Source of the DNA: Pseudomonas pisciculturae
GTDB taxonomy: Bacteria > Pseudomonadota > Gammaproteobacteria > Pseudomonadales > Pseudomonadaceae
Length of the DNA stretch: 64,000 nt
NCBI RefSeq assembly: GCF_015461805.1
Contig: NZ_JACVZE010000009.1
Span: forward strand, 62,001-126,000
Reading direction: 5' to 3'
The translations under genes and the position numbers were made by a program. The notes under the pieces are model-generated. The model did not search any database. It was not told the origin of the DNA and saw only the letters and a program-made list of their open reading frames with translations. Shown in pieces: positions 25,311 through 34,933 of the stretch. How positions within the stretch are numbered: the stretch's first letter is position 1; each line of letters opens with the position of its first letter.

Positions 25311-26831
25311 TTAGAAGAACCCCAACGGATTAATGTCGTAACTCACCAGCAAGTTTTTAGTCTGCTGATAATGATCCAACATCATCTTGTGCGTCTCACG
25401 CCCCACACCCGACTTCTTGTACCCACCAAACGCAGCATGCGCCGGGTACAGGTGGTAGCAGTTGGTCCATACGCGGCCCGCCTTGATCGCCCGGCCCATG
25501 CGGTAGGCGCGGTTGATGTCACGGGTCCACACGCCGGCGCCCAGGCCGAATTCGGTGTCGTTGGCGATCGCCAGGGCTTCGGCTTCGTCCTTGAAGGTGG
25601 TGATGCTCACCACCGGGCCGAAGATTTCTTCCTGGAATACGCGCATTTCATTGGTGCCTTTGAGCAGGGTCGGCTGGATGTAATAGCCGCCCTCCATGTC
25701 GCCACTGAGCTTCTCGACCTTGCCGCCGGTGAGCAATTGCGCGCCTTCGCCCTTGGCGATTTCCAGGTAGGACAGGATTTTGTCGAACTGCTGCTCCGAC
25801 GCTTGGGCGCCGACCATGGTGTCGGTGTCCAACGGGTCGCCGCGTTTGATCGACTCGATTTTCTTCATCACGACCTTCATGAAGTCGTCGTAGATCGACT
25901 CTTCTACCAACGCGCGGGAAGGGCAGGTGCACACTTCGCCCTGGTTGAAGAACGCCAGCACCAAACCTTCGGCTGCTTTCTCAATAAAGGTCGGCTCGGC
26001 CTTCATGATGTCGGCAAAGAAGATGTTCGGCGACTTGCCGCCCAGTTCAACGGTGGACGGAATAATGTTCTCGGCCGCCGCATGCATGATGTGCGAGCCC
26101 ACTGGCGTCGAGCCGGTGAAGGCGATCTTGGCGATGCGCTTGCTGGTGGCCAGGGCCTCACCGGCTTCTTTGCCGAAGCCGTGCACCACGTTCAGCACGC
26201 CGGGTGGCAGCAGGTCGCCGATGACTTCCATCAACACGCTGATGCCCAGCGGGGTTTGTTCGGCGGGCTTGAGCACCACGCAGTTACCGGCGGCCAGGGC
26301 CGGGGCGAGTTTCCAGGCAGCCATCAGGATCGGGAAGTTCCACGGGATGATCTGGCCGACAACGCCCAGGGGCTCGTGGAAGTGATAGGACGCGGTGTGC
26401 TCGTTGATCTCGGCGCTGGTGCCTTCCTGGGCGCGGATGCAGCCCGCGAAGTAACGGAAGTGGTCAGCGGCCAGTGGGATGTCGGCGTTGAGGGTTTCAC
26501 GCACGGCCTTGCCGTTGTCCCAGGTTTCGGTAATGGCCAGCAGTTCTAGGTTCTGTTCGATGCGGTCAGCGATTTTCAGCAGGGCCAGTGAGCGGTCCTG
26601 GGCCGAGGTCTTGCCCCAGGCGTCGGCGGCGGCATGGGCAGCGTCCAGCGCTTTGTCGATGTCTTTGGCGGTGGAACGCGGGAATTCAGCAATCGGCTTG
26701 CCGTTGACCGGCGAGGTGTTGGTGAAATAGTTGCCATCGACCGGCGCAACGAATTCGCCACCGATGTAGTTGCCGTATTTGGCCTTGAACGAAACGATGG
26801 CGCCTTCAGTACCGGGGTGTGCGTAACGCAT
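25311..26831 (-). CDS. exaC: NAD-dependent acetaldehyde dehydrogenase (ExaC type)
   Basis: A 506-residue aldehyde dehydrogenase, the exact length of P. aeruginosa ExaC, which serves ethanol and ethanolamine breakdown. The ATG at 26831 ([20 protein letters not shown]) has GGAGA upstream. The catalytic glutamate is in [17 protein letters not shown], and the catalytic cysteine in [20 protein letters not shown]. The NAD site shows as [12 protein letters not shown]. It should oxidise the acetaldehyde from EutBC to acetate. A -24/-12 promoter stands about 67 bases ahead of the start. Confidence 0.95.
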   Translation of the reverse strand: MRYAHPGTEGAIVSFKAKYGNYIGGEFVAPVDGNYFTNTSPVNGKPIAEFPRSTAKDIDKALDAAHAAADAWGKTSAQDRSLALLKIADRIEQNLELLAITETWDNGKAVRETLNADIPLAADHFRYFAGCIRAQEGTSAEINEHTASYHFHEPLGVVGQIIPWNFPILMAAWKLAPALAAGNCVVLKPAEQTPLGISVLMEVIGDLLPPGVLNVVHGFGKEAGEALATSKRIAKIAFTGSTPVGSHIMHAAAENIIPSTVELGGKSPNIFFADIMKAEPTFIEKAAEGLVLAFFNQGEVCTCPSRALVEESIYDDFMKVVMKKIESIKRGDPLDTDTMVGAQASEQQFDKILSYLEIAKGEGAQLLTGGKVEKLSGDMEGGYYIQPTLLKGTNEMRVFQEEIFGPVVSITTFKDEAEALAIANDTEFGLGAGVWTRDINRAYRMGRAIKAGRVWTNCYHLYPAHAAFGGYKKSGVGRETHKMMLDHYQQTKNLLVSYDINPLGFF

Positions 26832-26897
26832 GATGGGTATCTCCTGGCTCTTATGTTTATTGGGAGTGCAGCGCAGCAAGCGCATACAAAGCGTAGA

Positions 26898-26912
26898 GCA
26901 AAGGTTGGGCCA
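26898..26912 (-). promoter_or_regulatory. Sigma-54 (-24/-12) promoter of exaC
   Basis: TGGCCCAACCTTTGC on the minus strand has the invariant GG and GC dinucleotides at exactly the required spacing of ten bases, and matches TGGCAC-N5-TTGC in nine of ten fixed positions. The predicted start site near 26886 gives a leader of about 55 bases before exaC. The divergent neighbour encodes a sigma-54-dependent activator, which strengthens the call. Confidence 0.75.
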
Positions 26913-27103
26913 GTGCGTTGAGGGCCAGGTAAATCAAGGGGTTGGGCTTTGTTGCAAGGCGTTGCTGTGGCAGGGGCGATACAGCAGGTGTGACAGTTTG
27001 TGCCATAAACGGGACAGGCTGTGACCGGTGGGTCTGGCCGGGATTGCATTGGTCGAGTGCCTGGGGGATGCTGGGCATTCTCACGCAGGGAGAATAATAA
27101 GAA

Positions 27104-29011
27104 ATGCACAACGATCATTTCACGCGCCATGCCCAGCAAGTCCTCACCGTGGCCCATGGCCGCGACCCATCGAGCGACCCGTCCATCGCCCGCTCGTGGC
27201 TGCGCTGCCTGGAGGACTACCACCTCGACCCTGCGCAAACGCTTGCTCCCACGGTGCTTGAGCACGGCCGCGTGCTGGAAAGCCGCGAGCGTTTGCAGCA
27301 AGTGCTGCACATCGCCGGCAGCGAGATGAACAGCCTGCACCAGCAGCTTTCCGGTGCCGGTCATGCAGTGCTGCTCACCGATGCCCGTGGCGTGATCCTC
27401 AACTGTGTGACCGCGCCTTCCGAGCGCAAGATCTTTGAGCGTGCCGGGCTCTGGCTCGGCGCCGACTGGAGCGAGGCCTGCGAAGGCACCAACGGCATTG
27501 GCACCTGCCTGGTAGAACGCCAGTCGCTGACGATTCATCGTGATGAGCATTTTCGCGGGCGCCACACCGGGCTGACGTGTTCGGCGAGCCCGGTGTTCGA
27601 CCCCCATGGCGACTTGCTGGCGGTGCTGGATGTGTCGTCGGCGCGCGAAGCCGTGTCGCGCCAGAGCCAGTTCCACACCATGGCGCTGGTGAACTTATCG
27701 GCGAAGATGATCGAGAGCTGTTATTTCCTGCGTCACTATGAAAACCACTGGTTACTGCGCTTCCACCTGCAAGCCGAGTCTGTGGGCCTGTTCAGTGAAG
27801 GTCTGGTGGCGTTCGATGGCGAAGGGCGCATTTGCGCCGTGAACCAGAGTGCGCTGAGCCTGCTGGGGCAACAGCGCGGCGGCCTGCTTGGGCAACCGGT
27901 GGAAGCGCTATTCGAATGCTCCCTGGACCAATTGCTCGGCCGCGCCAGCGTCAATGCCACCGCCAGTTGGCCGCTGCGTACCCGTGATGGTCGTCAGCTG
28001 TTTGCCGCCTTGCGCGGCCAGGCGCGTAGTGCGCCGGCACCCATGATCAAGCCCGTTGTATCTGCCCGGCCGCAACTGCCTGGCATCTGCCTGGGCGACC
28101 CGGCGCTACAGCAGGATTTCAGCAAGGCACTGCGCGTATTCGAGCGAGACGTGCCCTTGCTGATCAATGGCGAAACCGGCTCCGGCAAAGAAGCCTTCGC
28201 CAAGGCCGTACACCAGGCGAGCCAGCGTGCCGACAAGGCATTCGTGGCCCTTAATTGCGCCGCCATCCCCGAAAGCCTGATCGAAAGCGAGCTGTTTGGT
28301 TATCGCGGCGGCAGTTTTACCGGCGCGCGTAAAGAGGGCATGCAGGGCAAGTTGCAACAAGCCGACGGCGGCACGTTGTTCCTGGATGAAATCGGCGACA
28401 TGCCGCTGGCGCTGCAAACCCGTCTATTAAGGGTGCTGGAGGACCGCTTGGTGGTGCCCCTCGGCGGCGAGCCTCAGGCCGTCAACGTCAGGATTATCAG
28501 CGCGACTCACCGCAATTTGCTGGAGCGTGTGCAGGACGGCAGCTTTCGCGAGGATTTGTACTACCGCCTCAATGGTCTGGAAGTTGGCTTGCCGCCCTTG
28601 CGCGAGCGCAGTGACAAGTCCCAACTGCTGGACTTCTTGTTGGCGCAGGAGGCTAGCGGCGAGACGGTGTTGCTCGACCCGGCGGCGCGCGGGGCGCTGT
28701 TGGCTTTTGCCTGGCCGGGCAACGTGCGTCAACTGCGCACGGTGCTGCGAACGCTGGTGGCGTTGTGTGATGAGGGGCGTGTGGCCCTTGGCGATTTACC
28801 CGCGCTGATTCGCCAGGCTCGCCCGGCAATGGGCGGTGACGCCAAACCGCTGGAGTCGCCACTGGACGATGCCGAGCGTCTGGCGCTGCTGGCGGTATTG
28901 GCACAGCAGCGCTGGCACATGAGCCATACGGCCGAGCAGTTGGGCGTCAGCCGTAACACCCTGTACCGCAAGCTGCGCAGGCATGGCATCGCACGTCACG
29001 CCCTCAGCTAA
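27104..29011 (+). CDS. eatR: Sigma-54-dependent activator of ethanolamine genes (EatR/AcoR family)
   Basis: A 635-residue enhancer-binding protein. The N-terminal GAF-type sensor spans about residues 60-200 (SEACEGTNGIGTCLVERQSL, typical of AcoR relatives) and a PAS-like region follows near 240. The AAA+ domain (~330-560) has Walker A GETGSGKE, Walker B GGTLFLDEIGDMP and the sigma-contact loop GSFTGA, a variant of GAFTGA. The C-terminal Fis-type helix-turn-helix is TAEQLGVSRNTLYRKLRRHG. It is divergent from exaC. In P. aeruginosa the protein at this position, EatR, is reported to activate ethanolamine catabolism with RpoN. No phosphoacceptor receiver domain is present, so it probably senses a small molecule. 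Confidence 0.92.
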   Translation: MHNDHFTRHAQQVLTVAHGRDPSSDPSIARSWLRCLEDYHLDPAQTLAPTVLEHGRVLESRERLQQVLHIAGSEMNSLHQQLSGAGHAVLLTDARGVILNCVTAPSERKIFERAGLWLGADWSEACEGTNGIGTCLVERQSLTIHRDEHFRGRHTGLTCSASPVFDPHGDLLAVLDVSSAREAVSRQSQFHTMALVNLSAKMIESCYFLRHYENHWLLRFHLQAESVGLFSEGLVAFDGEGRICAVNQSALSLLGQQRGGLLGQPVEALFECSLDQLLGRASVNATASWPLRTRDGRQLFAALRGQARSAPAPMIKPVVSARPQLPGICLGDPALQQDFSKALRVFERDVPLLINGETGSGKEAFAKAVHQASQRADKAFVALNCAAIPESLIESELFGYRGGSFTGARKEGMQGKLQQADGGTLFLDEIGDMPLALQTRLLRVLEDRLVVPLGGEPQAVNVRIISATHRNLLERVQDGSFREDLYYRLNGLEVGLPPLRERSDKSQLLDFLLAQEASGETVLLDPAARGALLAFAWPGNVRQLRTVLRTLVALCDEGRVALGDLPALIRQARPAMGGDAKPLESPLDDAERLALLAVLAQQRWHMSHTAEQLGVSRNTLYRKLRRHGIARHALS

Positions 29012-29067
29012 AGGGTGCGATTTTCGCCCCCCTGCGCTAACCTGCCTCGATGTTTACGAGGTCGACT

Positions 29068-30417
29068 ATGCACATTCATATTCTCGGTATTTGCGGTACG
29101 TTCATGGGCTCGATGGCGGTGCTGGCCAAGGAGCTTGGCCACCATGTCACAGGCTCAGACGCCAACGTTTACCCGCCCATGAGCACGCAACTCGAAGCCC
29201 AAGGCATTGAGTTGACCCAGGGCTACGACCCGTCGCAGTTCGACCCGGTGCCAGATCTGGTGGTGATCGGCAATGCCATGTCCCGTGGCAACCCTGCGGT
29301 CGAATACGTGCTCAATAAAGGTTTGCCTTATGTGTCTGGCCCGCAATGGCTGGCGGACCACGTGCTGCAAGGCCGCTGGGTGCTGGCGGTGGCCGGTACG
29401 CACGGCAAGACCACCACCAGCAGCATGCTGGCCTGGGTGCTTGAACATGCCGGCATGAGCCCGGGGTTCCTGATTGGTGGCGTGCCGCAGAATTTCTCCG
29501 TGTCAGCCCGCTTGGGTGACACCCCGTTTTTCGTGATTGAGGCGGATGAATACGACAGCGCCTTCTTCGACAAGCGCTCCAAGTTCGTCCACTACCGCCC
29601 GCGCACGGCGATCCTGAATAACCTTGAGTTCGATCACGCCGACATCTTCCCGGATCTGCCGGCCATCGAGCGCCAGTTCCACCATTTGGTGCGCACTATC
29701 CCGAGCGAAGGCCTGGTCATTCACCCGACCACCGAGCCGGCCTTGCAGCGTGTGATCGACATGGGCTGCTGGACCCCGGTGCAAACCACCGGCGCTGGCG
29801 GGCAGTGGCAGGTCAAGTTGCTCAGTGAAGACGGCTCCCGATTTGAAGTGTTGTTCGAAGGTGAGGCCCAAGGCATCGTTGATTGGGACATGACCGGCCA
29901 GCACAACGTCGCCAACGCCTTGGTCACCCTGGCAGCCGCACGGCATGTGGGCGTGGTGCCGTCCATGGGCGTCGCAGCATTGAGCGCATTCAAAAGCGTG
30001 AAGCGGCGCATGGAAAAAGTCGCCGATGTGAACGGTATTACCATCTACGACGACTTTGCCCACCACCCGACTGCCATTGCCACTACCTTGGATGGCCTGC
30101 GCAAACGCGTGGGCGATGCGCCGATCATTGCCATTGTCGAGCCGCGTTCCAACTCCATGAAGCTGGGCGCGCACCGTGATGGCCTGCCAGAAAGCGTCAA
30201 CGACGCCGATCAGGCGGTTTGGTATGCGCCCGCTAACCTGGGCTGGGACCTGCCAGCGATTGCGGCGCTGTGCACCGTGCCGTCCAAGGTCTGCGACTCT
30301 ATCGACGGCATCATCGAACACGTCAAGCAACTCGCCACGCCCGGCACCCACGTGGTGGTGATGAGCAACGGTGGTTTTGGCGGCCTGCACGGCAAATTGG
30401 CCGAGGCGCTCAAATGA
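29068..30417 (+). CDS. mpl: UDP-N-acetylmuramate:L-Ala-gamma-D-Glu-meso-DAP ligase
   Basis: Mpl recycles peptidoglycan by joining the released tripeptide to UDP-MurNAc. The 449-residue protein starts at the ATG at 29068 ([17 protein letters not shown]), after GAGG; an upstream ATG is less likely. ATP binding shows as [17 protein letters not shown], and [16 protein letters not shown] and [19 protein letters not shown] are typical of the Mur ligase family. The stop overlaps the ubiX start by four bases. Confidence 0.96.
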   Translation: MHIHILGICGTFMGSMAVLAKELGHHVTGSDANVYPPMSTQLEAQGIELTQGYDPSQFDPVPDLVVIGNAMSRGNPAVEYVLNKGLPYVSGPQWLADHVLQGRWVLAVAGTHGKTTTSSMLAWVLEHAGMSPGFLIGGVPQNFSVSARLGDTPFFVIEADEYDSAFFDKRSKFVHYRPRTAILNNLEFDHADIFPDLPAIERQFHHLVRTIPSEGLVIHPTTEPALQRVIDMGCWTPVQTTGAGGQWQVKLLSEDGSRFEVLFEGEAQGIVDWDMTGQHNVANALVTLAAARHVGVVPSMGVAALSAFKSVKRRMEKVADVNGITIYDDFAHHPTAIATTLDGLRKRVGDAPIIAIVEPRSNSMKLGAHRDGLPESVNDADQAVWYAPANLGWDLPAIAALCTVPSKVCDSIDGIIEHVKQLATPGTHVVVMSNGGFGGLHGKLAEALK

Positions 30418-31043
30418 GCGGCCCGGAACGCGTCACCCTGGCGATGACCGGCGCATCGGGTGCGCCTTATGGCTTGCGCCTGCTGGACTGCCTGGTGCGC
30501 GAAGACCGCGAGGTGCACTTCCTGATCTCCAAGGCTGCGCAATTGGTGATGGCCACCGAGACCGATGTGGCGCTGCCGCCCAAGGTGCAGATGATGCAAG
30601 CCTTCCTCACCGAATACACCGGTGCGGCGGCGGGGCAGATCAAGGTCTACGGCAAAGAAGACTGGATGTCGCCCGTGGCCTCGGGCTCCGGGGCGCCTGC
30701 GGCAATGGTGGTGGTGCCGTGTTCCACCGGCACCTTGTCGGCGATTGCCACCGGTGCCTGCAACAACTTGATCGAGCGCGCAGCGGACGTGACCTTGAAG
30801 GAGCGTCGCCAGTTGATCCTGGTGCCGCGTGAGGCGCCCTATTCGAGTATTCACCTGGAGCACATGCTCAAGTTGTCGAACATGGGCGTGACGATTTTGC
30901 CGGCATCACCGGGCTTTTATCACCAGCCGCAAACCATCGATGACTTGGTGGACTTTGTGGTGGCGCGCATTCTAAACCTGCTCAATATCCCCCAAGACAT
31001 GCTGCCACGTTGGGGCGAACACCATTTGAGCAGCGATGAATAA
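30414..31043 (+). CDS. ubiX: Flavin prenyltransferase
   Basis: UbiX attaches a dimethylallyl group to FMN to make the prenylated cofactor of the decarboxylase UbiD in ubiquinone synthesis. The 209-residue protein (ATG overlapping the mpl stop) begins [20 protein letters not shown], the FMN-binding loop. Further conserved parts are [20 protein letters not shown] and [20 protein letters not shown], and [20 protein letters not shown] near the C-terminus. Prenyl phosphate is supplied by the isoprenoid pathway. Confidence 0.96.
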   Translation: MSGPERVTLAMTGASGAPYGLRLLDCLVREDREVHFLISKAAQLVMATETDVALPPKVQMMQAFLTEYTGAAAGQIKVYGKEDWMSPVASGSGAPAAMVVVPCSTGTLSAIATGACNNLIERAADVTLKERRQLILVPREAPYSSIHLEHMLKLSNMGVTILPASPGFYHQPQTIDDLVDFVVARILNLLNIPQDMLPRWGEHHLSSDE

Positions 31044-31320
31044 GGCGCTGATGATTCTGCTGGCGCTGCACCTGGCAGGCTGCGCCACCGCGCGCACGCT
31101 GGACGCGGCGCAACCCGGTGCGCCGGTGGTGTATGCCGGCACGCGGCTGGATCTGTATGCGATCAATGGCGGGTGTTGTGCCAAGGACCGGTTTGGTGCC
31201 GAGGCGCCGAGTTATCCCCATGTGGATCTACCGGCCAGTGCGTTGCTCGACACGCTGCTGTTGCCGCTGTCGGTGTTAACGGTGCTTGGGGTTGGCTTCA
31301 ACGCGACAGGCGGGTTGTAA
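31036..31320 (+). CDS. Small lipoprotein, YceK/YidQ family
   Basis: A 94-residue protein beginning [20 protein letters not shown]; the lipobox LAGC gives a lipid-modified cysteine at residue 15. The rest ([17 protein letters not shown]..., [21 protein letters not shown]) fits the DUF1375 family of E. coli YceK and YidQ. The function is unknown. The start overlaps the ubiX end by eight bases. Confidence 0.82.
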   Translation: MNKALMILLALHLAGCATARTLDAAQPGAPVVYAGTRLDLYAINGGCCAKDRFGAEAPSYPHVDLPASALLDTLLLPLSVLTVLGVGFNATGGL

Positions 31321-31346
31321 CCCCTATCTTTTGATAGACATAAATC

Positions 31347-31442
31347 AAATGTGGGAGGGGGCTTGCCCCCGATAGCGGTGGGTCAGTCAACAAATCTGTT
31401 AACTGACACTCTGCCATCGGGGGCAAGCCCCCTCCCACATTT
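31347..31442. repeat. REPIN, GGGGGCTTGCCCCC family
   Basis: Inverted pair between the convergent ends of the YceK-like gene and the NAD(P)-binding gene. The left unit continues as GATAGCGGTGGGTCAG and the right arm ends CTCCCACATTT. Confidence 0.9.
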
Positions 31443-31469
31443 GGATCTATGCCTGGTCTTTAGACCGGG

Positions 31470-32111
31470 TTACTTGCCGAGCTTGCGCAACTCATCCGAC
31501 TCCACCACCCGCACCCCATCTTGCTCTTCCAGTGCCAGGCGCCACATGGCCCGGGCCAGTTCGCAGACTTCAATGCCGTGGTACTTGCCCGGAATCAGCC
31601 GCGACAACGGCCCGGCCAGTTGCTCGGCCAGGCGAGGCTCCAGTCGCTCGCCCAGCAGCAGTGACGGCCTGACGATGGTCAGTTGCGGCCAGCCTTGAGC
31701 CTTGAGCGCCTGCTCCATCTCCCCTTTGACGCGGTTGTAGAAAATCGAGGATTTCGGGTCGGCGCCAATCGCGCTGATGACCACCAGGTGCCGTGCGCCC
31801 ATCTCCCGTGCGCGCTGGGCGAAGGCCACGACCATGTCCAGGTCCACGGCGCGAAACGCCGCTTCCGAGCCGGCTTGTTTAATGGTGGTGCCCAGGCAGC
31901 AGAAGGCCAGGTCGACCTGGCCGCTCAGTTGCGGCAGGAACACCGCCGGGTCGCCCACCGGGTTTTCCAGGCGCGAGTGTTCGGCCAGAGGCTTGCGGCT
32001 GGGCGCCAGCACGCGGGTGACCGTGGGTTCGTTGAGCAAGCGGTCGAGCAGGTGTTCGCCGGTGAGGCCAGAGGCGCCGGCAAGCAGGATATGCTGAGGT
32101 GTCAGGTACAT
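31470..32111 (-). CDS. NAD(P)-binding Rossmann-fold oxidoreductase (atypical SDR/epimerase-like)
   Basis: A 213-residue protein with the dinucleotide-binding motif [20 protein letters not shown] at its start. [20 protein letters not shown] and [20 protein letters not shown] follow the pattern of the HTATIP2/YwnB-like atypical short-chain dehydrogenases, in which Y..VK is the catalytic pair (here YNRVKGEME). The substrate is not known. It stands 29 bases after the stop of the MORN-C13 gene on the same strand. Confidence 0.78.
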   Translation of the reverse strand: MYLTPQHILLAGASGLTGEHLLDRLLNEPTVTRVLAPSRKPLAEHSRLENPVGDPAVFLPQLSGQVDLAFCCLGTTIKQAGSEAAFRAVDLDMVVAFAQRAREMGARHLVVISAIGADPKSSIFYNRVKGEMEQALKAQGWPQLTIVRPSLLLGERLEPRLAEQLAGPLSRLIPGKYHGIEVCELARAMWRLALEEQDGVRVVESDELRKLGK

Positions 32112-32140
32112 AGTGTTTCCCCCTTGTTACACGTTACAGC

Positions 32141-33859
32141 TTAGTTGCCTTTGGCTTCCTTGCTATTCATTGAGACGCTTTCGAGCGCCTTTCGTGCCTG
32201 CTGCTTGCGTAAAAGTTGCCAGTGGGCGATGACGCCCTTGGGGGCCCAGATCTGCGGCTCGGAAGCTTCGAAGTTGTCTGCCTGCTCGCGTTCGCTCACA
32301 TGCAGTTGCGCCAGTTTGAAGGCTTGTTGCAGGTCATCGGTCTGGTTGAAGGCTTGGGCGAAGAGGGCGTCGCCAAAGTAGGTAAAGTCGGCTTCCTCGG
32401 AACAACCGAAGGACACTCTGTCGGCACGGGAGGCCGTCATGATCAAGGTGCGTTCGTCTTTGAGCGCCGGGATAAAACCGCCGGAGTAACAGGCGGAAAT
32501 CACGATGACCTTGTCGCGGTTTTTCAGCGGCGCGAGCACGGCGGCCAGCTCATCGGCGGGCAAGTCGGCCAGCTCCATGCGCGGCTGGTCGAGCACCAGT
32601 TCGTGCTCATGGGTACCGTGGCTGGTCATGTAGATGAACACCAGGTCTTCGGGCCCGGTGCGTTCGGCCAGGGTCTGCACGGCGCGGCGCAGGCTTTCGC
32701 GGGTGGCCAGCGGGCGGTCGGCGATGTGGTCGCGGTGGTTGACCAGGCGGATCTGCCCGCGCGCGCCGAAGCGGGTGGCGAGCATGTTGCTGACGTAATC
32801 GGCTTCGCGCAGGAACACGCTTTGTTTACCATCGCCAGCCAGCACCAGCGTGTACAGCTCGACGGCGGAGGTGGAGGCGGGCACCGCGGCGAGTGCCGCA
32901 TCCAGCAGGTGGCCCTGGGCGAGTACGCCGATTTCCAGCGGGTCGGGCAGCAACTTGCCGTCGGCATCACGCACGCGCATGCCGTTGACCCAGGTGCCGG
33001 CCTGTACGGTGCCGTCGGTCAGCACCAGAGTGCCTCGGCCCTGATAGCTGTCGCTGTCGAAGCCGCCAATATAGAAGCTGCCATCGGTGAGGTTCAGGCG
33101 ACCTTCGCCGGTGAAGCGCCAGTCGCTGAACTGGCCGACATAGTGGCTGCCGTCCACGCCGATCAACTCGCCTTTACCGCTGAGGGCGCCTTCCTTGAAT
33201 TGGCCGATCCACACGTCGCCGTCGGCGTTTTCGTAGCGGCCCTTGCCGTTGAGCTGGTTCTGTTTGAACTGGCCGACATAGATATCGCCATCGGCGCTGT
33301 TGAAGTTGCCATTGCCCTCCAGTTGCCCGTCCACAAAGTGACCGCTGAACTGGTTGCCACTGTCGTCGTTGCGCTGGCCTTCGCCATTGGGTTTGCCGTG
33401 GGCGAACTGGCCCTGGTATTGACTGCCGTCGGCCAGTTCCAGGCGGCCGAGGCCGGAATACTGGTCGTTCTTGAACTCGCCGCGATAGGTCATTTGCCCC
33501 TCTTTGAGGGTGCCTTCGCCGTTGCGTCGACCGTTCTTGAAGCCGCCCACATAGTGGCTGCCCGCCGTGGTCAGGCTGCCCTGGCCGTCGAACAGGCCTT
33601 GCTGGAACCGGCCCTTATAGACTTCGCCATTGCTGCCATGCCATTCGCCCTGGCCGTGCCACTGGCCGTTGTCGAACTGGCCGGCGTACCAACTGCCGTT
33701 GGGGTAGTCCACACGGCCTTCGCCTTGTAGCAAGCCATTGACCACATCGCCCCGGTAGCGGCCGCCATCGGGCAGGCGCGCATCGGGCGGCAACAGCGAT
33801 TCGCCATCTCCGCAAGCGGTGAGCAACAGGGCAAGGGCAAGGGGGGCGAGTGGGCGCAT
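32141..33859 (-). CDS. Lipoprotein with about 11 MORN repeats and a C-terminal C13 (caspase-like) peptidase domain
   Basis: A 572-residue protein from the ATG at 33859. The signal MRPLAPLALALLLTAC gives a lipidated Cys16. Residues ~32-290 hold eleven MORN-type repeats of about 23 residues with the pattern G..Y.G.F..G...G.G, plus a degenerate twelfth. Residues ~330-545 resemble peptidase family C13: the histidine is in FIYMTSHGTHEHE (His414) and the cysteine in VIVISACYSGGFIP (Cys457), both after hydrophobic strands as in legumain and caspases. MORN repeats in other proteins bind membranes or lipids. The lipobox predicts a membrane-anchored periplasmic protease or transamidase-like enzyme. The substrate is unknown. 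Relatives occur at this locus in other pseudomonads. Confidence 0.85.
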   Translation of the reverse strand: MRPLAPLALALLLTACGDGESLLPPDARLPDGGRYRGDVVNGLLQGEGRVDYPNGSWYAGQFDNGQWHGQGEWHGSNGEVYKGRFQQGLFDGQGSLTTAGSHYVGGFKNGRRNGEGTLKEGQMTYRGEFKNDQYSGLGRLELADGSQYQGQFAHGKPNGEGQRNDDSGNQFSGHFVDGQLEGNGNFNSADGDIYVGQFKQNQLNGKGRYENADGDVWIGQFKEGALSGKGELIGVDGSHYVGQFSDWRFTGEGRLNLTDGSFYIGGFDSDSYQGRGTLVLTDGTVQAGTWVNGMRVRDADGKLLPDPLEIGVLAQGHLLDAALAAVPASTSAVELYTLVLAGDGKQSVFLREADYVSNMLATRFGARGQIRLVNHRDHIADRPLATRESLRRAVQTLAERTGPEDLVFIYMTSHGTHEHELVLDQPRMELADLPADELAAVLAPLKNRDKVIVISACYSGGFIPALKDERTLIMTASRADRVSFGCSEEADFTYFGDALFAQAFNQTDDLQQAFKLAQLHVSEREQADNFEASEPQIWAPKGVIAHWQLLRKQQARKALESVSMNSKEAKGN

Positions 33860-33964
33860 AGCGGGATCCGGGTAATTGAGCGCCGAGTATGCCGCAGCCG
33901 TGAGGTACATACATAAATTTACACAGCCTGTGGCGAGTTTTGATGCATCGCCACAGGGGCGGGC

Positions 33965-34420
33965 CTACACGAAGCAGAGTGACAGCGACTCGGCAATGTA
34001 GGCAGGTTTCTCCTGGCCTTCGATTTCCAGGGTGCATACGGCTTTGAGCAGCCATTGCCCAGGTTTTTTCTCGGTGGCGTCGGTGAGGCTGACGTGCAGG
34101 CGTACCTTGGAGTCGACTTTCACCGGTTGGATAAACCGTACGCTGTCCAGGCCGTAGTTGACCGCCATCTTCAAGCCTTCGGGCATGATCAGGATGTCTT
34201 CAATCAGCTTGGGGATCAGCGATAGCGACAGGAACCCATGGGCGATGGTGCCGCCAAACGGGGTTTGCGCGGCCTTGACCGGGTCGACGTGGATGAACTG
34301 ATAATCGCCAGTGGCTTCTGCGAACAGGTTGATGCGGTCCTGGTCGATGGTGAGCCATTCGGAACGTCCCAGTTCCTTGCCGACATAATCGTTGAGCTGC
34401 GCTACAGGTACATAGGGCAT
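33965..34420 (-). CDS. MaoC-family dehydratase/hydratase
   Basis: A 151-residue hot-dog-fold protein, from the ATG at 34420 (MPYVPVAQLNDYVGKELGRS) with AGGAGA upstream. The MaoC-like hydratase motif is FAEATGDYQFIHVDPVKAAQ, which carries the catalytic aspartate and histidine, followed by FGGTIAHGFLSLSLIPKL. It is probably an enoyl-CoA hydratase of (R)-specific type, though the substrate is unknown. It stands as a single gene, divergent from the lrgA-like gene. Confidence 0.88.
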   Translation of the reverse strand: MPYVPVAQLNDYVGKELGRSEWLTIDQDRINLFAEATGDYQFIHVDPVKAAQTPFGGTIAHGFLSLSLIPKLIEDILIMPEGLKMAVNYGLDSVRFIQPVKVDSKVRLHVSLTDATEKKPGQWLLKAVCTLEIEGQEKPAYIAESLSLCFV

Positions 34421-34544
34421 TGCGTCTCTCCTGGGTTCATCGGTTTTTATAAGTGTGCGAGATCCAATGTAGATCATCATGAGCAATGAGGCCGGTCAAG
34501 CCACCATGCTTTTGGCGAATGCCGGTGCATAGGGCGGGCATGCT

Positions 34545-34550
34545 TATAAT
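34545..34550 (+). promoter_or_regulatory. Possible -10 element for the lrgAB-like operon
   Basis: TATAAT lies 35 bases before the start of the lrgA-like gene. No good -35 is present at 17 bases, so the call is weak. Confidence 0.3.
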
Positions 34551-34579
34551 GCGGGCACGTTGAGAGGGGGAGAGGACGG

Positions 34580-34933
34580 ATGCTGTTACGTGGGCTGACA
34601 TGGCTGGTGCTGTTCCAATTGATCGGCACGGCGCTCAATCATTTGCTGTTGCCGATCTTGCCAGGGCCGATTATCGGGTTGCTGCTGATGCTCGGCTTTT
34701 TGATCTGGAACGGTGAAGTCGGCGAGCCCTTGAGCCTGGCAGCCAGCAGCCTGTTGCGATACTTACCGTTGCTGCTGGTGCCACCTGCCGTTGGGGTAAT
34801 GGTGTATGCCAAAGACATCTTGGCGGATTTCTGGGCCATCGTCGGCGCCTTGGTGTTGTCGCTGGTGATCGCCATGGGCTTTGTCGGCGTGCTGATGCAG
34901 CAGATGGTCAAGCGCAAGGAGAAGGATCAATGA
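34580..34933 (+). CDS. CidA/LrgA-family holin-like membrane protein
   Basis: A 117-residue protein with four predicted membrane segments, starting MLLRGLTWLVLFQLIGTALN. The family motif LLPILPGPIIGLLLMLGFLI is present at residues ~25-45, and SLLRYLPLLLVPPAVGVMVY follows. CidA/LrgA proteins are holin-like and work with LrgB/CidB, encoded by the next gene with a four-base overlap. They have been linked to murein hydrolase control and, more recently, to pyruvate or overflow metabolite transport. Confidence 0.9.
   Translation: MLLRGLTWLVLFQLIGTALNHLLLPILPGPIIGLLLMLGFLIWNGEVGEPLSLAASSLLRYLPLLLVPPAVGVMVYAKDILADFWAIVGALVLSLVIAMGFVGVLMQQMVKRKEKDQ

Noticed and set aside
32216-33730. Low-complexity plus-strand frame opposite the MORN repeats
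   Set aside because: Its Ala/Val/Glu-rich periodicity is the mirror image of the MORN repeats on the other strand.
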